A stretch of DNA of 64,000 nt, from contig NZ_CP126539.1 in the NCBI RefSeq assembly GCF_030177755.1, positions 3,842,001 to 3,906,000 on the forward strand. The letters run 5' to 3'. Position 1 is the stretch's first letter, and every line of letters starts with the position of its first letter. The position numbers were made by a program, and so were the translations under genes. The stretch comes from Devosia sp. RR2S18 (GTDB lineage: Bacteria > Pseudomonadota > Alphaproteobacteria > Rhizobiales > Devosiaceae). Below the pieces are notes generated by a model. The model was given only the letters and a program-made list of their open reading frames with translations, was not told where the DNA came from and searched no databases. Positions 11,442-19,753 of the stretch are shown in pieces.

Positions 11442-12269
11442 ATGGCTCAAGCAACACTTGTCGCCAACAAGAACTACAGCTCGGATGAGCGCTACCAGTA
11501 CGACACTTTCACCACAGGGCTGATCCTTCACGACATGGTCTTCAAGAGAAGCGATCCAGGTCCTGGTGATATGGTACCCGCGTTTGACCTTCCAGTTGTC
11601 GGAGGCGAACGCTTTCAGAGCTCTGACCTTGGAGCTAAGCCCGTCTTGATGGTTTTCGGTTCGCTAACCTGCCCCGTGACGGAGAGCTCCGGGCCAGTTC
11701 TCAACCGACTGCACATGGAATTCGGAGACCAGATTCGCTTTGTTGTCGTAAACACCCGCGAGGCTCATCCAGGCGAGCTCATACCGCAACCGAAAACCCT
11801 CCGGGAAAAGGAAGAGCACGCTGAGCAGCTGAGACAACATCATCGATTTGCCTTCGAGGTGGCCATCGATGATATAGAAGGCACCTTCCACCGAGCCATG
11901 GGACCCAAGCCGAACTCCGCATATCTGCTTACCCCCCAAGGTCAACTCCTGTTTCGGGCGCATTGGGCTAACGACGCACGCAGCTTGAAGAGTGCTATTA
12001 CCCAGGTGCTAGCTGGACGGGGTATGCGCAAAGGCAAGAGCTCGGCCATGCTCTGGCCACTGCTGAAGGCGATTGGCCACTTACCTGCGGTTGTCCAAAG
12101 AGGGGGGCGAAAGGTAGCTCGCGACGTCTGGCGGGCGGTACCGCCATTCGGTGTCATGGGAGGCGCCAGCAGGCTCTTGCCGTTCTTGCCGCGGGACTAC
12201 CGCGGGCCAGCGGTGACGATCATGCTGGTCGGATCAGTCGCGGGGGCAACCATTTTTCTTCTGCTGTAA
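11442..12269 (+). CDS. Tail-anchored thioredoxin-fold protein of the deiodinase-like redoxin type
   Basis: The 275-residue protein has a thioredoxin-like fold: V-L-M-V-F-G-S-L-T-C-P with one candidate redox cysteine (Cys77), and V-V-N-T-R-E-A-H-P-G-E about 30 residues later. The (F-G-S-x-T-C) plus (E-A-H-P) pairing is the signature of the iodothyronine deiodinase-like superfamily, with cysteine in place of selenocysteine. The last 18 residues are hydrophobic and could form a membrane tail anchor. An in-frame TTG lies upstream at 11397; the ATG at 11442 with GGGAG upstream is preferred. The substrate is unknown; a peroxide- or thiol-dependent reductase role is inferred. Confidence 0.75.
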   Translation: MAQATLVANKNYSSDERYQYDTFTTGLILHDMVFKRSDPGPGDMVPAFDLPVVGGERFQSSDLGAKPVLMVFGSLTCPVTESSGPVLNRLHMEFGDQIRFVVVNTREAHPGELIPQPKTLREKEEHAEQLRQHHRFAFEVAIDDIEGTFHRAMGPKPNSAYLLTPQGQLLFRAHWANDARSLKSAITQVLAGRGMRKGKSSAMLWPLLKAIGHLPAVVQRGGRKVARDVWRAVPPFGVMGGASRLLPFLPRDYRGPAVTIMLVGSVAGATIFLLL

Positions 12270-12525
12270 TCTAAATACCTGCTTCAGCCTGGCACAACAA
12301 GCTGCCCGGTGTGTCTGCTTAGGTCATCAGCCAGCAAAAAGCTGCCGTTCCGCAATCCACCCCTTCTCAGTCATCGCTGATGGCTTCACGGACCCGCCGC
12401 ATCTCTCAAACAGAGCCGAACGCGTGAGCGGCAAGAATGTACCGTGTGGCCCGATATGGTGCTCCAGCGATCTGGGTGCAGTTCAGCTTATGGATTGGCA
12501 ACATCGTCCCCTTCGCCCTTCAGAC

Positions 12526-12555
12526 TGAATAGCCCCTAGATTTGTAGACGCCTTC
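12526..12555 (+). repeat. Left terminal inverted repeat of the IS3 element
   Basis: TGAATAGCCCC, then a seven-base variable stretch, then GTAGAC-G-CCTTC. It matches the complement of 13716-13745 at about 24 of 30 positions, the outermost 11 bases being identical. Confidence 0.88.
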
Positions 12556-12584
12556 TTCCCTAATTTTGAGGCAAGGAGGCCTAC

Positions 12585-12854
12585 ATGGGCAAAGGCAATT
12601 TCAGCGACGAGTTCAAGCGGGACGCGGTGCGTCAGATCACCGAGCGGGGGTATCCCGTTTCGGAGGTGTCGCAGCGTCTGGGGGTGAGTGCTCATTCGCT
12701 CTACGAGTGGCGCAAGAAGTATGCATCGGATGTTTCCAAGGGTGGGGATCAGGCCGATGAGATCCGGCAGCTTAAGCGAGAACTGGCGCGGGTCACTGAG
12801 GAGCGCGACATCCTAAAAAAAGCGGCCGCGTACTTCGCCAAGGATGCAAAGTGA
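12585..12854 (+). CDS. IS3-family transposase OrfA
   Basis: The 89-residue protein has an N-terminal helix-turn-helix (F-K-R-D-A-V-R-Q, V-S-E-V-S-Q-R-L-G-V-S) that binds the element ends, and a C-terminal leucine-zipper helix (I-R-Q-L-K-R-E-L-A-R-V-T-E-E-R-D-I-L-K-K). A run of seven A followed by G (12815-12822) allows a -1 slip; the shifted frame stays open into orfB, giving the OrfAB fusion transposase. A strong AGGAGG lies before the ATG. The stop overlaps the orfB GTG. Confidence 0.93.
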   Translation: MGKGNFSDEFKRDAVRQITERGYPVSEVSQRLGVSAHSLYEWRKKYASDVSKGGDQADEIRQLKRELARVTEERDILKKAAAYFAKDAK

Positions 12855-13711
12855 GGTACGCGTTTGTCGCCGAGCATCGCCAGCAGTTCTGTGTGCGCAC
12901 CATGTGCCGGTGCCTTTCCATCCATCCCAGCGGCTATTATGCGTGGCTCAAAAGCCCTTTGAGCAAAAGGGCGCGGGAAGACATTCGCCAGACCGAGCTG
13001 ATCGAAGAGGCCTGGAAGCAGAGCGGCAAGGTTTATGGCTACCGCAAGCTGCATGACGACCTGCTGGACCAGGGCGAGACCAGTTGCGCCAATCGTGTTG
13101 CGCGCCTGGCCAGACTGGCCGGGATCAAGGCTCAGATCGGCTACCGGCGCCGGCCTGGTGCCTATGGAGGCAAGCCATCTGTGGTGGTCGACAATACCCT
13201 GGCTCGTCAGTTCGACGTCGATGCGCCGGACACCGCCTGGGTGACCGACATCACCTATATCAAGACCATGGAGGGCTTTGCCTATCTGGCCGTGGTCATC
13301 GACCTGTTCTCGCGCCGCGTCGTCGGCTGGTCACTACAAAGCCGGCAGACCAGTGAGGTCGTCCTTCAGGCCCTGCACATGGCTGTCTGGCGCCGAAAGC
13401 CACAGAACACGGTGCTAGTCCATTCCGATCAGGGCTCCCAGTTCACCAGCATGGACTGGGCTAGCTTCCTGCGACACCACAATCTGGTTCACTCGATGAG
13501 CCGGCGCGGCAACTGCCATGACAATGCTGTGGCCGAAAGCTTCTTCAACCTGCTCAAGCGCGAGAGGATCAGGCGTCGGACCTATCGGACACGGGACGAA
13601 GCCCGCCAAGATGTGTTCGATTACATTGAGATGTTCTACAACCCCACCCGAAAGCACGTCCGCAACGGCATGCTCTCACCCGTCGAGTTCGAACGGCGGC
13701 ACCAAATCTAA
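12851..13711 (+). CDS. IS3-family transposase OrfB (DDE catalytic domain)
   Basis: The 286-residue protein has an N-terminal HTH_21-type region and an rve integrase core. The catalytic D-D-E triad is visible as W-V-T-D-I-T-Y, V-H-S-D-Q-G-S-Q-F-T and N-A-V-A-E-S-F-F, with the usual 35-residue D-to-E spacing and K/R seven residues after E. Separate initiation is possible at the overlapping GTG, but the functional enzyme is expected to be the frameshifted OrfAB product. The triad is complete and no stop interrupts it. Confidence 0.93.
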   Translation: MRYAFVAEHRQQFCVRTMCRCLSIHPSGYYAWLKSPLSKRAREDIRQTELIEEAWKQSGKVYGYRKLHDDLLDQGETSCANRVARLARLAGIKAQIGYRRRPGAYGGKPSVVVDNTLARQFDVDAPDTAWVTDITYIKTMEGFAYLAVVIDLFSRRVVGWSLQSRQTSEVVLQALHMAVWRRKPQNTVLVHSDQGSQFTSMDWASFLRHHNLVHSMSRRGNCHDNAVAESFFNLLKRERIRRRTYRTRDEARQDVFDYIEMFYNPTRKHVRNGMLSPVEFERRHQI

Positions 13712-13715
13712 CCCC

Positions 13716-13745
13716 GAAGGTGTCTACAGAACACGGGGCTATTCA
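13716..13745 (-). repeat. Right terminal inverted repeat of the IS3 element
   Basis: Read on the minus strand this begins TGAATAGCCCC and continues to GTAGAC-A-CCTTC. The GAC following it repeats the GAC before the left end. Confidence 0.88.
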
Positions 13746-13937
13746 GACACAGGCGCTCGCCTGTCATCGGCAGCGGTGGTGAATTCGCCAGTTGAGTTTG
13801 CAGAAGGACTGACATCGCAACAGTGGTACTGACGCAGGATAACGTGGTCGTTCGAAGATCGCCTCAGCCTCACGCATGTGGTCGCGCGACACTCCCTCAG
13901 CCGAGATCAGCTGCTGGTCTCGCGAGAGCGTTGGTAG

Positions 13938-14378
13938 CTACCATGTCGACCAGTGACTGACCTCCTCCTTCGCTGCATCCGCCCAGACTTTGTGTTGGTC
14001 CGCGGTCGCCGCAGAACTGCCTGCGGCGGCTCTTGCGCGCACCCTTTGGTGAGCCCCGCCTGGCGAGTGGACTACGAGGATCTCCAGCTTGCCGATCCCG
14101 GTGTTCCGGGTGCAGTGGGAAACACCCCGCGGCACGCAGAACATATCGCCTGGTCCAATTGCGAAAGGAGCCGCGTCTCCAATCACTTGCTGACCCTCCC
14201 CCGAAATAACATAGGCGAGTTCTAGCGCATCAGGATGACAGTGAAGGTCGTCCACTTGGTTCGGGAGTACCGCCATCTGACCGGCGGCCAGGCTGACTTC
14301 CGCCTCACTGAGGTGCCACCTGATCTGGCCCCACTCAAAGATCTCAGTGCCAGTATCTTTGATGTTGCCCTTGTGCAT
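13938..14378 (-). CDS. Cupin-domain protein
   Basis: The 146-residue protein contains one cupin barrel. Motif 1 is L-H-C-H-P-D-A-L-E-L-A-Y-V-I-S-G-E-G (metal-binding His/His/Glu) and motif 2 is P-R-G-V-S-H-C-T-R-N-T-G (final His). The C-terminal 30 residues are alanine-rich and outside the fold. It lies 101 bases downstream of gabD on the same strand and could be co-transcribed with gabT-gabD, but no specific reaction can be assigned. Confidence 0.75.
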   Translation of the reverse strand: MHKGNIKDTGTEIFEWGQIRWHLSEAEVSLAAGQMAVLPNQVDDLHCHPDALELAYVISGEGQQVIGDAAPFAIGPGDMFCVPRGVSHCTRNTGIGKLEILVVHSPGGAHQRVRARAAAGSSAATADQHKVWADAAKEEVSHWSTW

Positions 14379-14479
14379 CTTCGATCCGATCCAGGTTCGC
14401 AGTCTATGGGAAACAGGCGCAAAACGAGCATAGCGCCTTTAGCAACGTGCCCCTACCCCATCGCTCGCCCTCATCCCTC

Positions 14480-15937
14480 TCAGCTGGCAGAACCAACTCC
14501 CCCAACGCATACATATTTCATATCGAGAAACTCGTTGATGCCGTACTGGGACCCTTCTCGGGAATTGCCGCTTTCCTTGATGCCACCAAAGGGAGCAAGT
14601 TCGGTCGAGATCATCCCAGTATTCACGCCGACCATGCCGTACTGGAGCCGCTCCATTACGCGGAACAGGCGTGCGGCGTTCTGCGAATAAAAGTAGGCGG
14701 CAAGCCCGGTGTCTGTCGCATTGGCTGCCACGATCACCTCATCCTCGTCGATGAACCTGAACACCGGAGCGAGAGGACCAAATGTTTCTTCTCGGGCCAA
14801 GGTCATCTCGCCCGTTACCCCAGTGAGCACTGTCGGCTCGAAGAAGGTGCCGCCCCGAGGATGGCGCCTGCCGCCTAATTTGACCGCAGCGCCCTTTTGA
14901 ACTGCATCGGCGATATGAGCCTCCACCTTCTGGACGGCCGCCTCGTTCACCAGCGGACCTTGCATGACCCCTTCAGCAAAGCCGTCCCCGACCTGGAGCG
15001 AGCGCATCCTGTCAGTCAGCCTGGCGACAAAAGCGTCGTGCACGCTGTCGTGTACATAAATACGGTTCGTGCAGACGCAAGTCTGGCCCATGTTCCGGAA
15101 CTTGGAAACGATCGCACCTTCCACGGCCGCTTCGATGTCGGCATCTTCGAATACGATGAAGGGTGCGTTTCCGCCCAGTTCAAGTGCCACTTTCTTGACT
15201 GTACCGGCGGCTTGTCGCATCAGGATCTTGCCGACTTCGGTGGATCCGGTAAACCCTACCAACCTTATGTCTCGGTGGGTGGTCAGCACCTGCCCGATGG
15301 CAATGGCATCACCGGTCACCACATTGAGCACCCCTGCTGGCAAGCCGGCACGCCGCGCCAATTCTGCCAATGCAAGAGCGGTCAGCGGAGTTTCCGGAGC
15401 TGGCTTGAGCACCACAGTACATCCAGCCGCCAGGGCGGGCGCAACCTTGCGCGTTACCATGGCTGCCGGGAAGTTCCACGGAGTTATTGCAGCCACCACA
15501 CCGACCGGCTGGCGCAACACCATGATGCGTGCGTCTGCGCGATGCGCCGCCAATACCTCGCCAGAGATGCGTTTGGCCTCTTCAGCGTAAAACTCGACAT
15601 AGGATGCTGCATAGTCGATCTCCCCCAGCGCTTCGGCAAAGGGCTTGCCCTGTTCGCTGGTAAGAACAGTCGCCAGATCCGTGCGGCTGCCGACAATCAG
15701 ATCGAACCATCGGCGCAGCAATGCCGACCGGTTCTTTGCCGTGGTGCCCGCCCAGCCAGGCAAAGCGGTGGCAGCGGCATCGACCGCCTCCTCTGCTCCG
15801 GCGCTCCCGACATCGGGAACCTGGGCCAGCAACTCCCCGGTAGATGGATTGGTCACCGCAAGGCGGGGCTCACCAACAAAACTGCCGCCTATGTAGCTCT
15901 GGTTCTGCAGCAGGTCGGCATCAATAAGAGGACGCAT
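14480..15937 (-). CDS. gabD: NAD(P)-dependent semialdehyde dehydrogenase (succinate-semialdehyde type)
   Basis: The aldehyde dehydrogenase of 485 residues oxidises succinate semialdehyde to succinate in the GABA pathway. Motifs: active-site glutamate in L-E-L-G-G-N-A-P-F, catalytic cysteine in N-M-G-Q-T-C-V-C-T-N-R, coenzyme loop V-G-F-T-G-S-T-E-V-G. The ATG at 15937 with AAAGGAAA upstream is preferred over one 60 bases earlier. It overlaps the end of gabT by 17 bases, so the pair is coupled. Members of this family also oxidise alpha-ketoglutarate semialdehyde, which would link it to the hydroxyproline genes at 27.7-38.8 kb; that is inference. Confidence 0.85.
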   Translation of the reverse strand: MRPLIDADLLQNQSYIGGSFVGEPRLAVTNPSTGELLAQVPDVGSAGAEEAVDAAATALPGWAGTTAKNRSALLRRWFDLIVGSRTDLATVLTSEQGKPFAEALGEIDYAASYVEFYAEEAKRISGEVLAAHRADARIMVLRQPVGVVAAITPWNFPAAMVTRKVAPALAAGCTVVLKPAPETPLTALALAELARRAGLPAGVLNVVTGDAIAIGQVLTTHRDIRLVGFTGSTEVGKILMRQAAGTVKKVALELGGNAPFIVFEDADIEAAVEGAIVSKFRNMGQTCVCTNRIYVHDSVHDAFVARLTDRMRSLQVGDGFAEGVMQGPLVNEAAVQKVEAHIADAVQKGAAVKLGGRRHPRGGTFFEPTVLTGVTGEMTLAREETFGPLAPVFRFIDEDEVIVAANATDTGLAAYFYSQNAARLFRVMERLQYGMVGVNTGMISTELAPFGGIKESGNSREGSQYGINEFLDMKYVCVGGVGSAS

Positions 15938-17231
15938 GGCTTTCCTTTCTTGCCAGCGCGGCGGCAAGCGCACGCTCCAGTTTTTCGAGCCCCTCACTCA
16001 GCGTGGCATCGGATATGGTCAGTGGATTGAGAATGCGGATGGTGTTGCCGTGGATGCCGCAGGACAGCAGCACCAACCCTTCGTCCAGTGCATGCTGGAT
16101 GACACGCTTGGTGCCCGCAATATCGGGCTCTCCTCGCTCGCCGACGATATCAAAGGCAATCATGGCGCCTGGTCCGCGGATGCCGGAGATCGATACCACG
16201 TCATTGCGCCGCAGCAGTGCTTCGAGCTTGCCTCGAATAGCGGCGCCAATGGCCTGTGCACGATCAAGAAGCTGCTCTTCTTCGATAACATCAAGGACGG
16301 CAAGCGCCGCAGCACAGGCCAGGGGGCTGCCGGCATAGGTGCCTCCCAAACCGCCTGGTGCCGCTGCCTCCATGATGCTGGAGCGGCCGATTACGCCCGA
16401 GAGCGGAAAACCGCCGGCCAGAGATTTCGCTATGGTGACGAGATCAGGCTCAACACCAGAATGCTCGATGCCGAACATTTTGCCTGTGCGGGCAAATCCG
16501 GTCTGTACCTCATCTGCGATGAGCACGATGCCATGGTCATCGCAGATCGCCCTGAGCGCCTGCAAGAGTTCGGCGGGAGCCGGCAGGAAACCGCCCTCCC
16601 CCTGCACCGGTTCGATGATGATTGCCGCCACGTCGGTCGGTGCGATGTCGGCGCGGAACAGGGTCTGTAGCGCGCCCAGAGTATCGGCTAGAGTGACGCC
16701 GTGCGTCTCGGCGGGAAACGGGAGGTGATAAATGGCCGGCGGCGCAACGCCGAATTTGAGCTTATAGGGCGCGACCTTGCCGGTAAGCGCCATTGTAAGC
16801 GTGGTACGCCCATGAAAGCCTCCGCTGAAGGCGACAACGCCCAAACGGCCGGTGTGGGCACGAGCCAGCTTTATGGCGTTTTCGACAGCTTCCGCTCCGG
16901 TTGAAAAGAGCACCGACTTGGCAGCACCGGTGAACGGGGCCAGAGTGTTGAGCCTTTCGCATAAGGCGACATAAGGCTCGTATGGCAACACCTGAAACGC
17001 CGTATGACTGAACTCGTCCAACTGGTCGCGAACTGCCGCCAAGATTTTGGGGTGGCAATGTCCGGTATTGAGAACGGCTATTCCTCCGGCAAAATCGATG
17101 TACCGCCGTCCCTCCACGTCCCATAGCTCAGCATTCCTGGCGCGCGCTGCATAGACGGGGAAGGCGCTGGCGAGGCCCTGAGGAAGGGCATTTTCCCGGC
17201 GCATCTGAAGCGCGAGATTGGCAGACATCAT
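15921..17231 (-). CDS. gabT: 4-aminobutyrate aminotransferase
   Basis: This class III PLP-dependent aminotransferase of 436 residues moves the amino group of GABA to 2-oxoglutarate, giving succinate semialdehyde for GabD. The PLP lysine lies in T-I-A-K-S-L-A-G-G-F-P-L-S-G, the cofactor aspartate in L-I-A-D-E-V-Q-T-G-F, and the N-terminal D-F-A-G-G-I-A-V-L-N-T-G-H segment is typical of GabT. Two adjacent ATGs (17231, 17228) follow GAGGT; an ATG 78 bases further upstream lacks family sequence. The gene is divergent from a LysR regulator about 100 bases away, the likely regulator. Confidence 0.9.
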   Translation of the reverse strand: MMSANLALQMRRENALPQGLASAFPVYAARARNAELWDVEGRRYIDFAGGIAVLNTGHCHPKILAAVRDQLDEFSHTAFQVLPYEPYVALCERLNTLAPFTGAAKSVLFSTGAEAVENAIKLARAHTGRLGVVAFSGGFHGRTTLTMALTGKVAPYKLKFGVAPPAIYHLPFPAETHGVTLADTLGALQTLFRADIAPTDVAAIIIEPVQGEGGFLPAPAELLQALRAICDDHGIVLIADEVQTGFARTGKMFGIEHSGVEPDLVTIAKSLAGGFPLSGVIGRSSIMEAAAPGGLGGTYAGSPLACAAALAVLDVIEEEQLLDRAQAIGAAIRGKLEALLRRNDVVSISGIRGPGAMIAFDIVGERGEPDIAGTKRVIQHALDEGLVLLSCGIHGNTIRILNPLTISDATLSEGLEKLERALAAALARKESHASSY

Positions 17232-17333
17232 GGTGACCTCGAAGGCGAATTGATCTCCCACACGATAGTTCGGCGCAACGGTGCGCTGGTAGCAGATTGA
17301 ATTGTTCACAGTGGTGCACTAGAGCTTCCACTC

Positions 17334-18224
17334 GTGAGTAATGCACCCAAACTGCCGCCACTGACTATGCTGCGCGCGTTCGAAGCCGTCGGGCGCACCG
17401 GAGGGATGCGAAAAGCGGCAGCCGACATAGGTGTCAGTCACACGGTCGTTGGTCGCCACGTGCACAATCTTGAACATTGGATGGGGCAAAAGCTGGTGGA
17501 GACGACGCCGCGGGGCGTGGTGCTGACAGCCTCGGGGCAGGTCTTGTTTGGTGCGGTGGAGCGGGCGTTCAGGATCATCGGCAATTCCGCCGCCGAATTG
17601 CGACCGGCACACCCACGGACTGCGCTGAGAATCTGGTGCATGCCGGGCCTTGCCACCCGTTGGATGACACCACGCTTGGCGGTAATGGAAGCAGCTCTGG
17701 GGCCGGTTGATATCAGCTTGCGCGCGATTGACCGTCTACCCGACTTTTCCAGCGGCGAGGCTGACCTGATGATCGGGTTTGGCAGTGCCGATGCGATACC
17801 CGAGAACTCGCGCAAGCTGATCCAGCCGCGCATGTTTCCAGTGGCGAGCCCTATCTGGATCGCGCAGCACGGGGCCCCCGATGATTTGGCCGCGCTCGCG
17901 CGTGCGCCGCTGATCCATGAAGAGAGCAAGCAGCAATGGACCGACTGGTTCGATGCGATGCGGCACCGGCTCACTGATGAGTTGAAGGGACCCCGGCTAT
18001 GGGACGCGAACCTGGGCTTTGATGCAGCCCTGGCCGGCCAAGGGATTGCCCTCGTCACCCGGCTGACAGCCGGTTCCGAGATCGATGAGGGGCGGCTTGT
18101 GGAAATTCTCGAGAGCCAGGTGCGGCTAGGCGGATACTACCTGATGATTGCGCCCCAAAGGCGAGGCAAGAGAATTCTGGCACAGTTCGAAGCGTGGCTG
18201 GCCGACAATCTGGCTGAGGACTAA
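17334..18224 (+). CDS. LysR-family regulator of the GcvA type
   Basis: The 296-residue protein starts at GTG. Its opening P-P-L-T-M-L-R-A-F-E-A-V-G-R and helix-turn-helix M-R-K-A-A-A-D-I-G-V-S-H-T-V-V-G-R-H-V are typical of the GcvA-like branch of LysR regulators. It is divergent from gabT-gabD and may control them. The next plus-strand genes (glutamine-amidotransferase-like hydrolase onward) start 157 bases later, so it could also act on the transporter block. The ligand is unknown. Confidence 0.85.
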   Translation: MSNAPKLPPLTMLRAFEAVGRTGGMRKAAADIGVSHTVVGRHVHNLEHWMGQKLVETTPRGVVLTASGQVLFGAVERAFRIIGNSAAELRPAHPRTALRIWCMPGLATRWMTPRLAVMEAALGPVDISLRAIDRLPDFSSGEADLMIGFGSADAIPENSRKLIQPRMFPVASPIWIAQHGAPDDLAALARAPLIHEESKQQWTDWFDAMRHRLTDELKGPRLWDANLGFDAALAGQGIALVTRLTAGSEIDEGRLVEILESQVRLGGYYLMIAPQRRGKRILAQFEAWLADNLAED

Positions 18225-18380
18225 GCGGCACCCATCTGGCTGCCGCGACGCAATGCCTAACCAATCTCCAGGACGCGCAGCCTTCCGGGCATCGATCTTT
18301 TCTGAGACTTACCGTCTTGACGAACCCGCAGTCGACGCCAAGCTTTGGTGAGCCCTTTCAAAGCAGCGTCCTGTTCTTCC

Positions 18381-19127
18381 ATGCACAATAACACCAAACC
18401 CCTGATCGGGGTGATCTCCTGCACACGTTCAGTGGAGGGCGAAGAAGCCTACATTGTCAAAACCCGTTATGCGGATGCAGTGGCGCGCTACGCCCATGCC
18501 GTGCCCGTGATCTGCCCTGGTCTCGAGGCAACCCAGGATGCCGAGGCGCTGGTGGCGCGTCTCGATGCAATTCTGTTGACCGGCAGCAATTCCAACATCG
18601 AACCGGCACGGTATGGTGCAAACAGTGGACGCTCGCCCTTCGACCGCAGGCGAGACGCCATGACTGACGCGCTTGTTTCGGCCGCATTGAAAGCAGGCAA
18701 GCCCGTCTTTGGAATCTGCCGGGGGTTGCAGGAAATAAATGTCGCGCTTGGTGGGACCCTGATGGACCAGCGGGACTCAAGCATGCAGGACCTGCTTCAT
18801 CATGCTCCCGACGGCGCTGACCTCGATGCGATGTTTGGGCACGCCCATATCGCCACACCGGTCCCGGGAACACCTTTGGCTGTTCTCCTCGGGGACGAAC
18901 CACTTCGCATCAACAGTGTGCACTACCAGACAGTGGGCACACTCGGGGCAGGTCTCGTCGTGAACGCGACAGCCGAGGACGGCGTGGTGGAAGCCATCTC
19001 GTCAGCTCCCGGCGCACCCTCGCTCCTGGCCGTACAATGGCACCCCGAATGGCGCCCCGAAGGACGTGCCCATGATCTCCTCTTCTGGGAAGAAGTGGGT
19101 CGGATCGCTCGGCTAGGGCATTTTTGA
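18381..19127 (+). CDS. puuD: Gamma-glutamyl-GABA hydrolase-like class I amidotransferase (peptidase C26)
   Basis: The 248-residue protein has a class I glutamine-amidotransferase fold with nucleophile Cys113 in F-G-I-C-R-G-L-Q-E-I-N and His221/Glu223 in Q-W-H-P-E. It matches PuuD-type enzymes, which release GABA from gamma-glutamyl-GABA in putrescine breakdown. The ATG at 18381 is preferred over an upstream TTG. Neighbours are a DUF3830 gene, a polyamine-type transporter and an aldehyde dehydrogenase. No glutamate-putrescine ligase (PuuA) or oxidase (PuuB) is nearby, so the physiological substrate may be another gamma-glutamyl amide; the symbol is by family resemblance. Confidence 0.78.
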   Translation: MHNNTKPLIGVISCTRSVEGEEAYIVKTRYADAVARYAHAVPVICPGLEATQDAEALVARLDAILLTGSNSNIEPARYGANSGRSPFDRRRDAMTDALVSAALKAGKPVFGICRGLQEINVALGGTLMDQRDSSMQDLLHHAPDGADLDAMFGHAHIATPVPGTPLAVLLGDEPLRINSVHYQTVGTLGAGLVVNATAEDGVVEAISSAPGAPSLLAVQWHPEWRPEGRAHDLLFWEEVGRIARLGHF

Positions 19128-19219
19128 TAAAACTTCCTTATCGCTAAAATTGCAATTCGGAATTGGACAGGCTCGCGGCAACGGCTTTGATTGATGCATC
19201 AACTCAAGCCATGGCGATC

Positions 19220-19696
19220 ATGTCCGACAAAAAGTTCTATCTCAAATTCGTCGATGCCAACGTGCAGGGCATCATCACGCTTTATTGGGACAACGCTCCC
19301 AAGACCTGCGAAGCCCTCTGGGGTGCGCTTGAAACGCCGATCCAGTGGAAGGCGACACATGCGATGTTCTCGGGGCCTGAAATCATGATGGGCCTTCCCG
19401 AGACGCACCGCAATTTCGATCCCACAGCACTTCCCCCGGAGAACCAGACGGTTCTTCCAGAACCAGGCGAGTTGCTCTGGTTCTACCAGCCCAAGAACTT
19501 CTTCAAGATTGACCCCACCGAGTTTTGGGAAATTGGCATGTTCTACGGCGTTGGGGGACGCACATTTGGTCCGACGGGTTGGATTCCCTGCACCTATTTC
19601 GGCAAAATGACGCAGAATCTTGAAGCCGTGGCCGAGCAGTGCCGTCTGATCCGCCTCGAAGGCGCCAAGACCGTGGAAGTCGGTCGCCTCGCCTAA
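19220..19696 (+). CDS. DUF3830 (cyclophilin-like fold) protein
   Basis: The protein is about 158 residues long. The sequence F-V-D-A-N-V-Q-G-I-I-T-L-Y-W-D-N-A-P-K-T-C near the N-terminus, followed by a short barrel ending R-L-I-R-L-E-G-A, fits the DUF3830 family, whose members have a cyclophilin-like barrel. The start was set at the ATG giving M-S-D-K-K-F-Y-L-K-F; an in-frame ATG three codons earlier and one at 19163 are alternatives. No reaction is established for the family. It lies between a PuuD-like hydrolase and a polyamine-type binding protein, so a role in handling the imported amine or its derivative is inferred. Confidence 0.7.
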   Translation: MSDKKFYLKFVDANVQGIITLYWDNAPKTCEALWGALETPIQWKATHAMFSGPEIMMGLPETHRNFDPTALPPENQTVLPEPGELLWFYQPKNFFKIDPTEFWEIGMFYGVGGRTFGPTGWIPCTYFGKMTQNLEAVAEQCRLIRLEGAKTVEVGRLA

Positions 19697-19705
19697 CATC
19701 ACTTT

Positions 19706-19725
19706 GCCGGACCCAAGGGTCCGGC
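19706..19725 (+). terminator. Hairpin between the DUF3830 gene and the binding-protein gene
   Basis: GCCGGACC-CAAG-GGTCCGGC is a perfect eight-pair stem with a four-base loop, followed by TTCGGTTC. It begins ten bases after the DUF3830 stop. The T-run is weak, so partial termination or transcript protection that sets the level of the downstream binding protein is likely. Confidence 0.5.
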
Positions 19726-19753
19726 TTCGGTTCAACCAGGAAGGGAACGTCAA

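Larger units (their letters stand above)
12526..13745 (+). mobile_element. IS3-family insertion sequence, complete
   Basis: The element is 1,220 bases long. Its ends are imperfect inverted repeats beginning TGAATAGCCCC, followed by a variable seven bases and then GTAGAC-N-CCTTC on both sides. It is flanked by a 3-bp direct repeat GAC (12523-12525 and 13746-13748), the target duplication expected for this family. It carries overlapping orfA and orfB with a slippery A-run for programmed -1 frameshifting. Both frames are open and the catalytic triad is present, so the copy looks functional. It sits between the redoxin and cupin genes and interrupts no gene that I recognise. Confidence 0.93.

Noticed and set aside
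12300..12525. Gene interrupted by the IS3 element
   Set aside because: Joining the flanks at the GAC target does not give a recognisable protein in any frame I could read, so no disrupted gene is called.
14897..16030. Plus-strand open frame opposite gabD
   Set aside because: No motifs; the minus-strand aldehyde dehydrogenase explains the sequence.
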